Source of the DNA: Streptomyces cadmiisoli
GTDB taxonomy: Bacteria > Actinomycetota > Actinomycetes > Streptomycetales > Streptomycetaceae
Length of the DNA: 64,000 nucleotides
Direction of reading: 5' to 3'
Assembly (NCBI RefSeq): GCF_003261055.1
Contig: NZ_CP030074.1
Location: 620,001-684,000 of the forward strand
Shown here: positions 53,551 to 62,011 of the stretch, piece by piece
Position numbering within the stretch: the stretch's first letter is position 1
Layout: each line of letters starts with the position of its first letter
Translations under genes and position numbers: made by a program
Notes under the pieces: model-generated
What the model saw: only the letters and a program-made list of their open reading frames with translations
Databases searched by the model: none
Told to the model about the DNA's origin: nothing

Positions 53551-53611
53551 GACGGTGGATCACGCGCAATGCGTCGCCTTTACGACGGTGGATCACGCGC
53601 GATGCGTCACC
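53551..53611. repeat. Pair of 28-bp direct repeats upstream of the VOC gene
   Basis: The unit opening GACGGTGGATCACGCGC occurs at 53551 and 53584; the full 28-bp copies (to 53578 and 53611) differ at two bases and are 33 bp apart, about three helical turns. Directly upstream of the VOC start. Likely tandem binding sites. Confidence 0.65.
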
Positions 53612-53693
53612 GGTTCAACAGGTGGTGGCGGCGGCCGGGACGTCTTGCTGTCCCACGGCTGCTGCTGTGGCGGACGGCGATGACGGCCAGAGA

Positions 53694-53856
53694 GGGCGCT
53701 CGTCCGTGCGGGAGCTCACCTGCCGTGCGGGAGGTCATCCGCCATGGGGATGGCTCGTCCGCAGTGGGGGCCGAGGTGGGAGGGCCGCGGTATGGGGTCC
53801 GCCGTGTGGGGGTGGCTCGTCCGCCGTGTTCCGCGCTTCGGCGCGGTGACTCGCGC
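53694..53856. repeat. Degenerate GCTCGTCCGCNGTG repeats and terminator
   Basis: At least three imperfect copies of a GCTCGTCCG(C/T)NGTGNGGG-like unit lie in 53694-53830. A CCGCGC-TTCG-GCGCGG hairpin at 53831-53846 follows, suited to terminate the minus-strand quinone-oxidoreductase gene. Confidence 0.5.
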
Positions 53857-54867
53857 TTAGGCGACGGTGAGAACGATCTTGCCCTGGACGTGGCCGCGGG
53901 CGGCGCGTTCGTGCGCGGCTCGGGCGTCGGCGAGTGCGAAGGTGCTGTCGATCGCGACGCGGACCGTGCCCGCGTCGAGCAGGCGTCCGAGTTCGGCGAG
54001 CTGCGTGCTGTTCGAGCGGACCTGGGTGCCGGTGACGGTGACACCCAGCTTCGCGGTCTCTTCTTCGTCGAATTCGCCGAAGAACACGGGGAACTGGGAG
54101 CCGCCCCGCTTGAGCGTGCGCAGGAAGCGCTTGCTGTCGGGCCCGCCGACGGTGTCGAGAACGAGATCGATGTCGTGCACGAGTTCCTCGGGGCGACTCT
54201 TGGTGTAGTCGATGAACTCGTCGGCGCCGAGTTCCTTCAGGAACGTTTCGTGCGCGCCCGACGCCACCGCGATGACGCGTGCGCCCTTCCATTTCGCCAG
54301 CTGCAGCGCGAAGTGCCCCACACCGCCCGCGGCACCATTGACGAGCACCGTCATGCCTGCGCGGAGCGGCACCGGACGGTGCTGGGCCGCCTGGAAGGGC
54401 GAGGGGTGGTCGTGTCCGAGCTCGATCAGGAACTGCCACGCGGTGAGCCCGGCCATGGGCGCCCCGGCGGCATGCACGTGATCGATGCCGGCCGGCTTGT
54501 GTGCGAGGTCCGACGCGGGCGCGGCCACGTACTGGGCGTACGTGCTGCCGTCGAAGCCGGGGAAGCGGAGGAGGCCGAAGACTTCATCACCGACGCGGAA
54601 GTCGTCCACGTCCGCGGCGACGGCCTCGACGACGCCGGACAGGTCCGTCCCCGGGATCACGGGCAGGCTGAACTTCGGCCTCACGTGCTCAGGCAGGTTG
54701 GACATCCCGTCGCGCAGGTACCAGTCGGGGGGATTGACACCGACCGCGTGCACGCGGACGAGCACCTCACCCGGCCCCGGCTCGGGAATCGGCACCTCGT
54801 CGTAGCGCAGAACTTCAGGGCCGCCGTGCTCATGGAGCCGGACCGCCCTCATCGTGTGTTTCGGCAT
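53857..54867 (-). CDS. NADP-dependent quinone-oxidoreductase-like enzyme
   Basis: A 336-aa zinc-free medium-chain dehydrogenase. GroES-like N terminus (MRAVRLHEHGGPEVLRYDEV, GVNPPDWYLRDG, PVIPGTDLSGVVEAVA) and a Rossmann motif VLVNGAAGGVGHFALQLAK. ATG 54867 follows AGGAG by 6 nt. Related enzymes reduce quinones or activated double bonds with NADPH. Divergent from a TetR gene with paired operators between them, so induction by an electrophile or quinone is likely. Confidence 0.87.
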   Translation of the reverse strand: MPKHTMRAVRLHEHGGPEVLRYDEVPIPEPGPGEVLVRVHAVGVNPPDWYLRDGMSNLPEHVRPKFSLPVIPGTDLSGVVEAVAADVDDFRVGDEVFGLLRFPGFDGSTYAQYVAAPASDLAHKPAGIDHVHAAGAPMAGLTAWQFLIELGHDHPSPFQAAQHRPVPLRAGMTVLVNGAAGGVGHFALQLAKWKGARVIAVASGAHETFLKELGADEFIDYTKSRPEELVHDIDLVLDTVGGPDSKRFLRTLKRGGSQFPVFFGEFDEEETAKLGVTVTGTQVRSNSTQLAELGRLLDAGTVRVAIDSTFALADARAAHERAARGHVQGKIVLTVA

Positions 54868-54898
54868 CGTTTTCTCCTGCCCGCGCCGCGGGCTAGAC

Positions 54899-54961
54899 TA
54901 TTCGGATCAGCGATCCATATAAGTGGACCACTGATCCGAATATATGGACCACTGATCCGGA
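54899..54961. promoter_or_regulatory. TetR operator cluster between divergent genes
   Basis: Perfect 12-bp inverted repeat TATTCGGATCAG (54899-54910) and CTGATCCGAATA (54931-54942). In addition TGGACCACTGATCCG occurs twice (54924-54938, 54945-54959), 21 bp apart, exactly two helical turns. Probably two adjacent TetR sites covering both promoters. Confidence 0.8.
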
Positions 54962-54976
54962 AGTCAAGAGGGACAG

Positions 54977-55570
54977 ATGCGGGCCGACGCCAGAAAGAAC
55001 CACGACCACCTGCTCGAGGTAGCGGGCGCCGCCATCACCGAGCAAGGCATCGACGTATCACTGCGCGACATCGCCCGCAGGGCCGGCGTCGGCCTCGCGA
55101 CGCTGCTGCGCCACTTCCCGACCCGCGAAGCGCTGCTCGATGCCCTGCTCCGCACCAACTTCGACGAGCTGACCGCCAAAGCAGCCGCTCTCGAAACGTC
55201 CAGCTCGCCCGACGAAGCCCTCGCCTCGTGGCTGCGCGACTGTGTCGCCTGGACAACCGAATACCGGGGTGTGGTCGTGCTCATGGCAGCCGCCATCGAC
55301 GATCCCGAGTCCGCGCTTCACGCCTCGTGCTCCACCCTGCGCGCGGCCGGCGCCCGGCTTCTCACCCGCGCCCAGGCCGCGGACAAGGCACGGACCGACA
55401 TCGACGGCGTCGATCTGTTCGCGCTGGTATCGGCACTCGCCTGGCTAGGCGATCAGCGCTCGCTCGCGTCACGCGCCGACCACCTCTTCGACGTCGTCGC
55501 AAGCGCGATCCTGACCAGCGCGCCGAGCAGCGATGCCGGGGCGGAACGCGACCCTGTCGCCCGCAACTGA
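54977..55570 (+). CDS. TetR/AcrR-family transcriptional repressor
   Basis: A 197-aa regulator. HTH in the first 50 residues (DVSLRDIARRAGVGLATLLRHFPTREALLDAL; recognition helix around VGLATLLRHFP), C-terminal helical ligand-binding domain (DEALASWLRDCVAWTTEYRG). ATG 54977 has GAGGG upstream. Divergent from the quinone-oxidoreductase gene, which it should repress together with itself. A strong compound hairpin follows the stop by 20 nt. Confidence 0.88.
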   Translation: MRADARKNHDHLLEVAGAAITEQGIDVSLRDIARRAGVGLATLLRHFPTREALLDALLRTNFDELTAKAAALETSSSPDEALASWLRDCVAWTTEYRGVVVLMAAAIDDPESALHASCSTLRAAGARLLTRAQAADKARTDIDGVDLFALVSALAWLGDQRSLASRADHLFDVVASAILTSAPSSDAGAERDPVARN

Positions 55571-55590
55571 AAGCGCCGCGCACACGGACC

Positions 55591-55640
55591 GGCGAACTCG
55601 GCCACACGCTCGGCACAAGCCGAGCGGCACCGAGTTCGCC
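55591..55640 (+). terminator. Compound terminator hairpin after the TetR gene
   Basis: Outer 11-bp stem GGCGAACTCGG with its complement, an internal loop, and an inner 8-bp stem CGCTCGGC-ACAA-GCCGAGCG. Confidence 0.8.
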
Positions 55641-56015
55641 AAGGCGCTCACAGCCAGCCAGCCGCACCGAGCCACGAGGCACTCCCAGGAGCGGGTCGCG
55701 ACCGCCGGGAACGGCTGACGAACGCACAAGCGCGCCAGCCGGTCACACCCTGGCCGCCACCCGACGTTCAGCCCTGCCCCCGGTCGCCGTACTCACCCGG
55801 CCCACGAGCAGCGAGCAGGCGCATGACCTGGCCGACGCACCCGCATTCGGCGACCGATATCGACAACTACCGATACCGGCAACTCTCAATTCGGAGCCAC
55901 TGTCAGGGAGTTCATCCCAAAGCACCGAAGTGCTTCAGCCCCCTCGCCCTCTTCGTGGCCGGGATCACGCACGCCGGCAAGCGGTCAGGGTGGAGCCCCC
56001 GGCGTGGAACGCGCT
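55641..56015. other. Intergenic region with a small inverted and direct repeat
   Basis: 375 bp without a supported gene. TATCG-N8-CGATA at 55858-55875 overlaps two similar units (CCGATATCGACAACTA, CCGATACCGGCAACT) 16 bp apart. They resemble an operator left next to no obvious gene. Confidence 0.35.
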
Positions 56016-56678
56016 TCAGGCCCGGCGCTCGGCCGCCGCCAGAGCGTCCTTGACCTCCTGCGCCACGCGCGCCGCGTCCTCGGGGTTGTTCACCACATCC
56101 GTGTGGTTCATGTCGACGACGAGGACCTCGCTGGCCGAGTAGTGCTTGTGCACCCAGTCGTCGTAGCCGGACCACAGCGCCCGGTAGTACTCGACGAGAC
56201 TGTCGTCCTGCTCGAAATCGCGGCCCCGCAGCCCGATACGGCGCAGCACCGTATCGAAGTCCGCCTTGAGGTAGACCATGAGATCGGGTGCCTTGCGGTA
56301 CGGCAGACCGTCGATCTCGCGCATCATCTCGTCGAGCAGCCCCTCGTACACCTGCATTTCGAGGGAGCTGATCCGGCCCAGGTCGTGATTGACCTTGGCG
56401 AAGTACCAGTCCTCGTAGATGGAGCGGTCCAGGACGTTGTCGCCCTGCTTGTACGCCTCCTTGATCGAGGCGAACCGCGTCCGCAGGAAGTAGAGCTGGA
56501 GCAGGAAGGGGTAGCGCTTCGCCTGGATCTCCTCGGGGCTCGCCGTGTAGAAGAGCGGCAGGATCGGATTGTCTTCCACGCTCTCGTAGAAGACTTCACT
56601 GCCCAGCTCCTTGGCGAGCAGTTCGGCCACACTCGTCTTGCCGATTCCGATCATGCCACCGACGCAGATCACGGGCAT
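56016..56678 (-). CDS. Deoxynucleoside kinase
   Basis: A 220-aa kinase of the dCK/dGK (deoxyadenosine/deoxyguanosine kinase) family. P-loop VGGMIGIGKTS, substrate-side YESVEDNPILPLFY, DRS motif in NVLDRSIYEDWYFAK, and LID-like RRIGLRGRDFEQ. It phosphorylates deoxyribonucleosides for salvage of DNA precursors in the cytoplasm. The ATG lies a few bases after GAGGT. It stands alone, so its substrate preference cannot be read from context. Confidence 0.88.
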   Translation of the reverse strand: MPVICVGGMIGIGKTSVAELLAKELGSEVFYESVEDNPILPLFYTASPEEIQAKRYPFLLQLYFLRTRFASIKEAYKQGDNVLDRSIYEDWYFAKVNHDLGRISSLEMQVYEGLLDEMMREIDGLPYRKAPDLMVYLKADFDTVLRRIGLRGRDFEQDDSLVEYYRALWSGYDDWVHKHYSASEVLVVDMNHTDVVNNPEDAARVAQEVKDALAAAERRA

Positions 56679-57128
56679 ACCTCACTTCTCCCTGGGGGCC
56701 TTCTGTTCACTGGCTGGCGGGCTGAGCGCCCCACACCACTCAGACGCACCCCGGCGGTCACGTGATTCCCCCCGATCTTCATGATCAGCGTCACGTGGTC
56801 CCGTCCGGACCAAGGCCCTGACACAAGCCGCTCTCCTCGACCGGCCTGACCGTTCCGCAGCCGCCACGCACAGCGACGAGCCGCAGCCCCGCAGCCGCCC
56901 TGAAGCCTAAATGACGATCCGCCCCACCCCGGCCACCCGTGCGGCACCCCCACGGCAACATCTCCTACGGGGGCGTGGCACCACGAGCGCAACCACCCCC
57001 CGCCTCCCGCTCCCCGCTTCTGGTGCTGGTGACCGGCCGCGGCGGTCACTGCCACAGCCGGGCCTCCGGGCTCGGGCGCCGGACAGCTGCCGGCGCCCGG
57101 ACGGAACGAACTCGACCTGCCGCGGTGA
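56679..57128. other. Intergenic region between kinase and acyltransferase genes
   Basis: 450 bp, no supported gene. It holds the kinase promoter near 56679-56800 and the acyltransferase terminator at 57073-57099. Confidence 0.4.
57073..57099 (-). terminator. Terminator after the acyltransferase gene
   Basis: Perfect 10-bp stem CGGGCGCCGG with its complement and a 7-nt loop, 30 nt past the minus-strand stop. Confidence 0.7.
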
Positions 57129-58379
57129 TCAGCTCACGGCGTCGACCAATCCCTGCCGGAGTTCTGTGAAGAACTCTTCCCTGATGCCGTGGGAGACGCC
57201 GCATACCTGCATCCGGCCGGCGAAGGTGGCGACCGATATGATCTCCTGCCCCTCCACATGGCTGGCTATGAGTGGACCGACAACCCTGGTCGGGTGGATC
57301 TGTTCGGCGGGCCCCAGATCGACAACTCCCAAGTTGGTGATGCTGAGTTCGTTGCCAGGCCCGTTTGTGACCATTTCAGCCAGTGTGTCGGGATCCACGT
57401 CACCCGGGAAAGCTTCGTCGATGGCCGCCACCGCCGTGGCGATACCGGCAAGGGATCCCAGCGGTGAAAGCTCCGCGCGAACGGCTCGGGCCTGCTCCCA
57501 CAACGGGGTGCCGTCGTGGGGCTGCGATCCTGTACGCCCTGCGCAGCTGTACGAAGCCACTCCTTCGCCCGCGCCGGTGAGGCGCCGGTGGTTGACGGGG
57601 GACATCACGCGTACGAAGTCCTTGCCGTCCAGGGTGCCGGTCACCCTCGATGCCACAGCGACGAGGAGTGAGTGGACGGTCGTTCCCTCGATTCTGCAGC
57701 GTTCGACGATCCTGCCGGTGCGCTCGACATCCAGCTCGAGATTCTGGACAGGGGGAAGCGGGATTCCCCGCGTCGCTCGGCTCTTTCCTCCCGGTGCAGC
57801 CATCCGAGGATCCCCTCCCGAAGGCTCTCCGAGTCGGTCTTCCGCCGGCGGTAGTGAAACACCTGCGATCAGTTTTTCCTGCTGCTCCGGCACCGGAAGC
57901 GGTGCCAGTTCCCGGCCGTTGAGGGCCGCAACCAGATCCTTGAGCAGAAAGACCGCACCCATGCCGTCCGCTATGGCGTGATCGAACGTGAGGAGCACCA
58001 TCGATGATGCCGTGTCCTGTATCAGAACAGCGCGCATCAGCGGGGCGCTCGAAGTCTCGATCGGGCGGCTGAGTTCCGCACTCGCCGCCTGTGTCCAGCC
58101 GTTCATCGTCTGCCGCAGGACGGTCAGTTCGATGGGGATTGCCGTTGGCGACCGGTAGAAGCCGAGTCCGGACCCGGGGCAGTCGTCGATATGCGCCGAC
58201 AGCAGCGGGTGCCGTTCCTGCGCGGCCGACAGGGCAACGCGCAACTGCTCCGGGGTGAGTACAACCGGGAATTCCGCTCCCAGTGTGAAGTTCATGGAAT
58301 GGCTTTTTGAGAACTGATGAGTGAGGTACTCACTGGTCCCCAGGGGGCGTACCAGGTCTTGCATGGAATTCGTCGGCAT
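57129..58379 (-). CDS. PapA/condensation-domain-like acyltransferase
   Basis: A 416-aa stand-alone protein of the CoA-dependent acyltransferase/condensation fold. The active-site motif HxxxDG is visible as TFDHAIADGMG (His at about 134); other features are LRVALSAAQERHPLLSAHID, MSPVNHRRLTGAG and NELSITNLGVVDLG near the latch. It resembles mycobacterial PapA5-type acyltransferases that esterify alcohols with acyl groups from CoA or a carrier protein. No polyketide or peptide synthase gene is adjacent. ATG 58379 has GGTGAG upstream; ATG 58364 is possible. The 5' region is AT-richer than usual. Confidence 0.75.
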   Translation of the reverse strand: MPTNSMQDLVRPLGTSEYLTHQFSKSHSMNFTLGAEFPVVLTPEQLRVALSAAQERHPLLSAHIDDCPGSGLGFYRSPTAIPIELTVLRQTMNGWTQAASAELSRPIETSSAPLMRAVLIQDTASSMVLLTFDHAIADGMGAVFLLKDLVAALNGRELAPLPVPEQQEKLIAGVSLPPAEDRLGEPSGGDPRMAAPGGKSRATRGIPLPPVQNLELDVERTGRIVERCRIEGTTVHSLLVAVASRVTGTLDGKDFVRVMSPVNHRRLTGAGEGVASYSCAGRTGSQPHDGTPLWEQARAVRAELSPLGSLAGIATAVAAIDEAFPGDVDPDTLAEMVTNGPGNELSITNLGVVDLGPAEQIHPTRVVGPLIASHVEGQEIISVATFAGRMQVCGVSHGIREEFFTELRQGLVDAVS

Positions 58380-58606
58380 TTCGTTGCTCACCCTCGTGCT
58401 GTCCAAGGCAAATGCCGGCGGGTTCACGCCGCCAAGCACACCACCGGCGCTCCCGCCGACGGGCACGCCTGGACCCGGACCAAGAAAAAGTCTTCGAGTC
58501 AGCAACGATACTCCAACTGATTGAAGCATCAAGTTTCTGTTGGGGTTGGACCGCGACGCACACGGCCGACGCCGGCGGTCAGCGGGCCGGGCCCGCCTGC
58601 GCAGCG

Positions 58607-58990
58607 CTACTGGCAGATCTGCTTGAAGCCCGTCGCCCCGGGCCGGGCGCGGAACACCACCTCGTGCCCCCGGTCGTCCCGGAACACCGCCTCCGTTTGG
58701 CTGACCAGGGTCATGGTCCCCTGCTGCGTGGGGTTCTCCCATCCGGCCGGCGGATTGTCCGCGCCGTCCGACAACGGGGGATCGGCCTCGTAGTAGGTGG
58801 ACCCGATCCGGGCCTCCTCGATGCCGCAGTGTGTGTAGAGGTCGAACGGGATCTCCCGCGGGGGTGGTGCGGTGGAGCGGGCGGGTGCCGTGGAGGGCTT
58901 GGGGGCCGCGTTGTCCCCCGACGCCTCGGTGCAGCCCGCGAGCACGCTCGCGGTGAAGATGAGGGCGAGGGTGGCGCGTACGGGATGCAT
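58607..58990 (-). CDS. Small hypothetical lipoprotein
   Basis: A 127-aa protein. MHPVRATLALIFTASVLAGC is a lipoprotein signal with lipobox VLAGC; a Pro/Ala/Ser-rich linker follows (PKPSTAPARSTAPPP), then a compact C-terminal region with two Cys (THCGIEE and FKQICQ) that may pair. No named family is recognised. ATG 58990 has GAAGGGG very close upstream, so a slightly earlier GTG is possible. Next to an oppositely oriented small protein gene. Confidence 0.65.
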   Translation of the reverse strand: MHPVRATLALIFTASVLAGCTEASGDNAAPKPSTAPARSTAPPPREIPFDLYTHCGIEEARIGSTYYEADPPLSDGADNPPAGWENPTQQGTMTLVSQTEAVFRDDRGHEVVFRARPGATGFKQICQ

Positions 58991-59236
58991 GCCCCTTCGA
59001 CGGATCACCCGCGCGACCGGTTCCGTGCAGGGATGTGTGCCCGTCAGACCGCCTCCGTGGGCCGGAACTTGAGGGCCGCACCTGACGCCCTGGGTGTCGG
59101 GGCCGGTGACGGCCACGACCTACCACCGACCTCCACGACCCCATGGTCACCCGTGGCGGGCCCGGACAGGTCTCGATCAAGCCCGGAAGAGCGTCCGTCA
59201 CCCGTGGCTTCGGTGCACTCCGAAGGCAGTACACGT

Positions 59237-59524
59237 GTGCTGGAATACGGAGACCTGGTCGTGCGGGCCACACCGGAAGCCAGCGGTGTGCGTACCGAGA
59301 TCGAGGTGGCCAACACCTACGAGCGCAATGCAACGTACTCGGTCCAGATCAGCATCGCCGACGGTGAGGGCTGGACCGCGCACAACCGGTTCTGGATTCA
59401 AGATGTCCCTGCGGGCGAGACCGGACGGGACGAAGCGATGATCGGCTCCGCGGACATGGGACCGGCTCCGCAGACTCCGAAAATCTACGTCGACGAGTTC
59501 ACTCCCGTGGTCGACCGGAAGTAG
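59237..59524 (+). CDS. Small beta-rich protein or 5'-truncated secreted protein
   Basis: About 95 aa from GTG 59237 (GAAGG 10 nt upstream): MLEYGDLVVRATPEASGV, then VRTEIEVANTYERNATYS, GWTAHNRFWIQDVPAGETG and KIYVDEFTPVVDRK. The alternating pattern is like the FxLYD-type Ig-like domains usually found at the C terminus of lipoproteins. No signal peptide fits in frame, so this may be the tail of a gene that lost its 5' end. Confidence 0.5.
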   Translation: MLEYGDLVVRATPEASGVRTEIEVANTYERNATYSVQISIADGEGWTAHNRFWIQDVPAGETGRDEAMIGSADMGPAPQTPKIYVDEFTPVVDRK

Positions 59525-59645
59525 AAGAACAAGCACCGGCCGGCGGTGGCGGCCACGGGGGCCGGCGGCCGGGCAGGCGCCGGAGGTACCCGCCGTGGAT
59601 GCGGCCGCCGACCGGGCCCACCACCAGCGGGGGCGGATCGGCGAC

Positions 59646-59679
59646 CCGGCGCGGGCCCGCGAACACGGGCCCGCGCCGG
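59646..59679 (-). terminator. Terminator after the beta-propeller gene
   Basis: Perfect 14-bp stem CCGGCGCGGGCCCG with its complement and loop CGAACA, 28 nt past the minus-strand stop. Confidence 0.85.
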
Positions 59680-59706
59680 CCGACCCCGGTCAGCTGCCGC
59701 AGACGC

Positions 59707-61665
59707 TCAGCTCGTGAAGGTGAAGTACTTCCAGGAGCCGTAGGTCGTGGAGTTCACGCTGTCGCCCGAGCCGCTGATGTAGGAGTTGCGGACCCGGAAG
59801 CGGATGCCCTTCGGCGGGGTGCCGGTGAGCTGGACGGCGGACTTGCCCGCGGAGTCGAGCTTGAAGTACTCGTCGTACGAGTTCGTCCAGCTGACGCCCG
59901 ACCAGTACTGGAGCTGGAGCTTCTGCGTGCGGCCCGGGTACGGCGGCAGCGTCGCCGTGACGACCGGGTCCTTGGACTGGCGGAAGAAGAGATACGTGTG
60001 GTTCCACGTGTACTTCGTCTTGTAGTAGCCGCTGACCGACGTGGAGATCGGCACCTTGGCGCCGACCGTGCTCTCCACGGACCGCGGCGCGTAGCGGGCG
60101 TCACCCGCGAACTTCGCCGTCAGCTTGGTCTTGCGCTTGAGGTCGACGACGACCGACAGGTTGCCGGCGGAGTTGACCGAGCCGGTCTTCACCAGCTTGT
60201 TCGGCTTGTCCGCGCCGTAGGGGTTGGCCCAGATCTCCACCGTGCGGTTCTTGTACGTCGTACCGAGGTGCGCGGTGAACTTCACGTCCTGGCCGTACGA
60301 GTAGACCTTGCCGTTGTTGTTCAGCGTCAGGGCCGGCGTGGCCCGGGAGACGTCGACGGTGTCGGTGGCCGAGGCGCGGGTGTGCTCGGCGTCGCCCTCG
60401 TACGTCACCGTGTACTTCACCTTGCCGCCCGCCGGCGGGGTGTCCGTGAAGCTGAACTTGCCGCCGGTGCCGAGGGGTTTGGTGCCCAGCGACTTGCCGT
60501 TCGGCGACTCCATGTCGGTGCGGGTGACCGTGATCGGGGTGCCGGCGGGCAGGGCCAGGTTGGCGGTGAGCTTGCCGGTCACCGTCAGGGTCTTGGCCCG
60601 GGTGGCGCCGGCGGGGGCGTTCACGGTCAGCGTCGCCGCGTACTTGCGGGGCTCGTCGACGACCTGGAACTGGGGCGTGTAGTAGGTGTCGGTGATGACG
60701 AACAGCTTGCTGCCGTCCGCCGACCAGTTGGTGGTGTGGCCGCCCCACGGCATCCAGGAATGCGACAGGTTGCGGACGTTGACCGGCTTGCTCGCGTCGG
60801 CGGGGAAGACGTAGGTGTCACCGATGTCGTCGGTGTCGAGGACGGTGGCCGCGACCGTGCCGTCCGGGGCGACGGAGACCGTCTCCGGCTCCGAGGGGAC
60901 GGGGTAGGTACGCACCTCCGCCAGGTCGGAGAGGCGGTACTCGGTGAGCGCCCGGGTGCCGGGACCCGCCACGACCACGCTCTGCCCGTCGGGAGTGAGC
61001 GCGGCGTCGTGGTAGAAGCCGCCCTTGTCGTCGGTGACCCGGAGCACCGGGACGCCGGAGGAGATGTCGTAGACGACGATCGGGCCGGAGCTGATGTGGG
61101 CGTCGAGGGCCAGCAGCGTGCCCGGATTGTCGGGGTCGGCGTAGAGTTCGGGCGGGCTGGAGAAGTTGTGGCCCGCCGCCAGGTCGAGGGTGACCGTCGG
61201 GGTCTCGGCGGTCAGGTCGACCACGCCGAGCCCGGAGTCCCACTGGTCGCCGTAGCCGAACCACAGCTTGCCGTCGGCGTAGGCCAGTCGGGACGGGATG
61301 GTCCGGTCACCGGTGGCGTACTCGGCGGTCTGCGTGAGGGTCGCCGTGTCGAAGGCGACGATCTTGTCGGCGCCGTAGACCGCGGCGTACAGCGTGCTGT
61401 CGTCGGGGCTGAGCGTGATGTCACGGACCTGGGGCAGGCCGGTGAGGGCGCCGATCACGGTGCCGGTGCCGTCGGTGACGGCGATCCGGTTCGTGGACCT
61501 GTCGCTGATGAACACCCGGCCGTGAGTGCCGTCCACCACCATGTCGGTGGCGTCTTCGAGGCCCGTGACGGGCTTGACGGAGTCCGCGGACGCCGGAGTG
61601 GCGGCCAGTACCGCCGAGCTGAGGAGGACCGCCAGCGTGGTGGCGGCCGCGAGGGAGCGCTTGCG
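59707..61665 (-). CDS. Secreted beta-propeller protein with C-terminal Ig-like domains
   Basis: About 652 aa. GTG 61665 gives a typical signal peptide (MRKRSLAAATTLAVLLSSAV, cleaved near ASA); GTG 61707 is an alternative. Residues about 30-340 contain repeated blades of YVTN/NHL type (GRVFISDRSTNRIAVTD, RDITLSPDDSTLYAAVYG, GTVAATVLDTDDIGDTYVF). Two or more Ig-like beta domains follow (LTVTGKLTANLALPAG, KVKYTVTYEGDAEHTRAS, VKFTAHLGTTYKNRTVEIW), then a beta-rich end. A surface-binding or scaffold protein is likely; no catalytic residues are evident. Confidence 0.8.
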   Translation of the reverse strand, partial: RKRSLAAATTLAVLLSSAVLAATPASADSVKPVTGLEDATDMVVDGTHGRVFISDRSTNRIAVTDGTGTVIGALTGLPQVRDITLSPDDSTLYAAVYGADKIVAFDTATLTQTAEYATGDRTIPSRLAYADGKLWFGYGDQWDSGLGVVDLTAETPTVTLDLAAGHNFSSPPELYADPDNPGTLLALDAHISSGPIVVYDISSGVPVLRVTDDKGGFYHDAALTPDGQSVVVAGPGTRALTEYRLSDLAEVRTYPVPSEPETVSVAPDGTVAATVLDTDDIGDTYVFPADASKPVNVRNLSHSWMPWGGHTTNWSADGSKLFVITDTYYTPQFQVVDEPRKYAATLTVNAPAGATRAKTLTVTGKLTANLALPAGTPITVTRTDMESPNGKSLGTKPLGTGGKFSFTDTPPAGGKVKYTVTYEGDAEHTRASATDTVDVSRATPALTLNNNGKVYSYGQDVKFTAHLGTTYKNRTVEIWANPYGADKPNKLVKTGSVNSAGNLSVVVDLKRKTKLTAKFAGDARYAPRSVESTVGAKVPISTSVSGYYKTKYTWNHTYLFFRQSKDPVVTATLPPYPGRTQKLQLQYWSGVSWTNSYDEYFKLDSAGKSAVQLTGTPPKGIRFRVRNSYISGSGDSVNSTTYGSWKYFTFTS

Positions 61666-61910
61666 CACTTGTGTTTCGAACCCCCCGGAACGAATGTGAG
61701 TGTCCACACGCGCGGTCCGTTGCCATGTGGGGGACCTGTGCGTCGCGTGTGGCGAGTGAGCGAAGAATAGGTCATGCCACCGACAACGCTGCCAGCGGGT
61801 TCCTCACGAGCGGACCAGCGGGTTCCTCATCACGGGAAGTGTGTGAGCGCCCACCAGCGCCCGGACGCCCGGCTCCGCCGCCGACAGGCGGAGACGGCCC
61901 GACACCTCCC

Positions 61911-61950
61911 GACGGTGGTGCTGGAGCCATGACGGTGGTGCTGGAGCCAT
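61911..61950. repeat. Perfect 20-bp tandem duplication
   Basis: GACGGTGGTGCTGGAGCCAT occurs twice in direct succession between two secreted-protein genes. Confidence 0.9.
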
Positions 61951-61954
61951 GACG

Positions 61955-61984
61955 GAGGGGGGCGGCCACTCGGCCGCCCCCCTC
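61955..61984 (-). terminator. Terminator after the Ig-repeat protein
   Basis: Perfect 13-bp stem GAGGGGGGCGGCC with its complement and a 4-nt loop, 28 nt past the minus-strand stop. Confidence 0.85.
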
Positions 61985-62011
61985 GCTCACTTCTCGGTAG
62001 ACCGCGACACG

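Noticed and set aside
58380..59333. N-terminal extension of the acyltransferase to 734 aa
   Set aside because: The extension is Arg/Pro-rich, crosses the small lipoprotein gene in another frame and lacks domain similarity.
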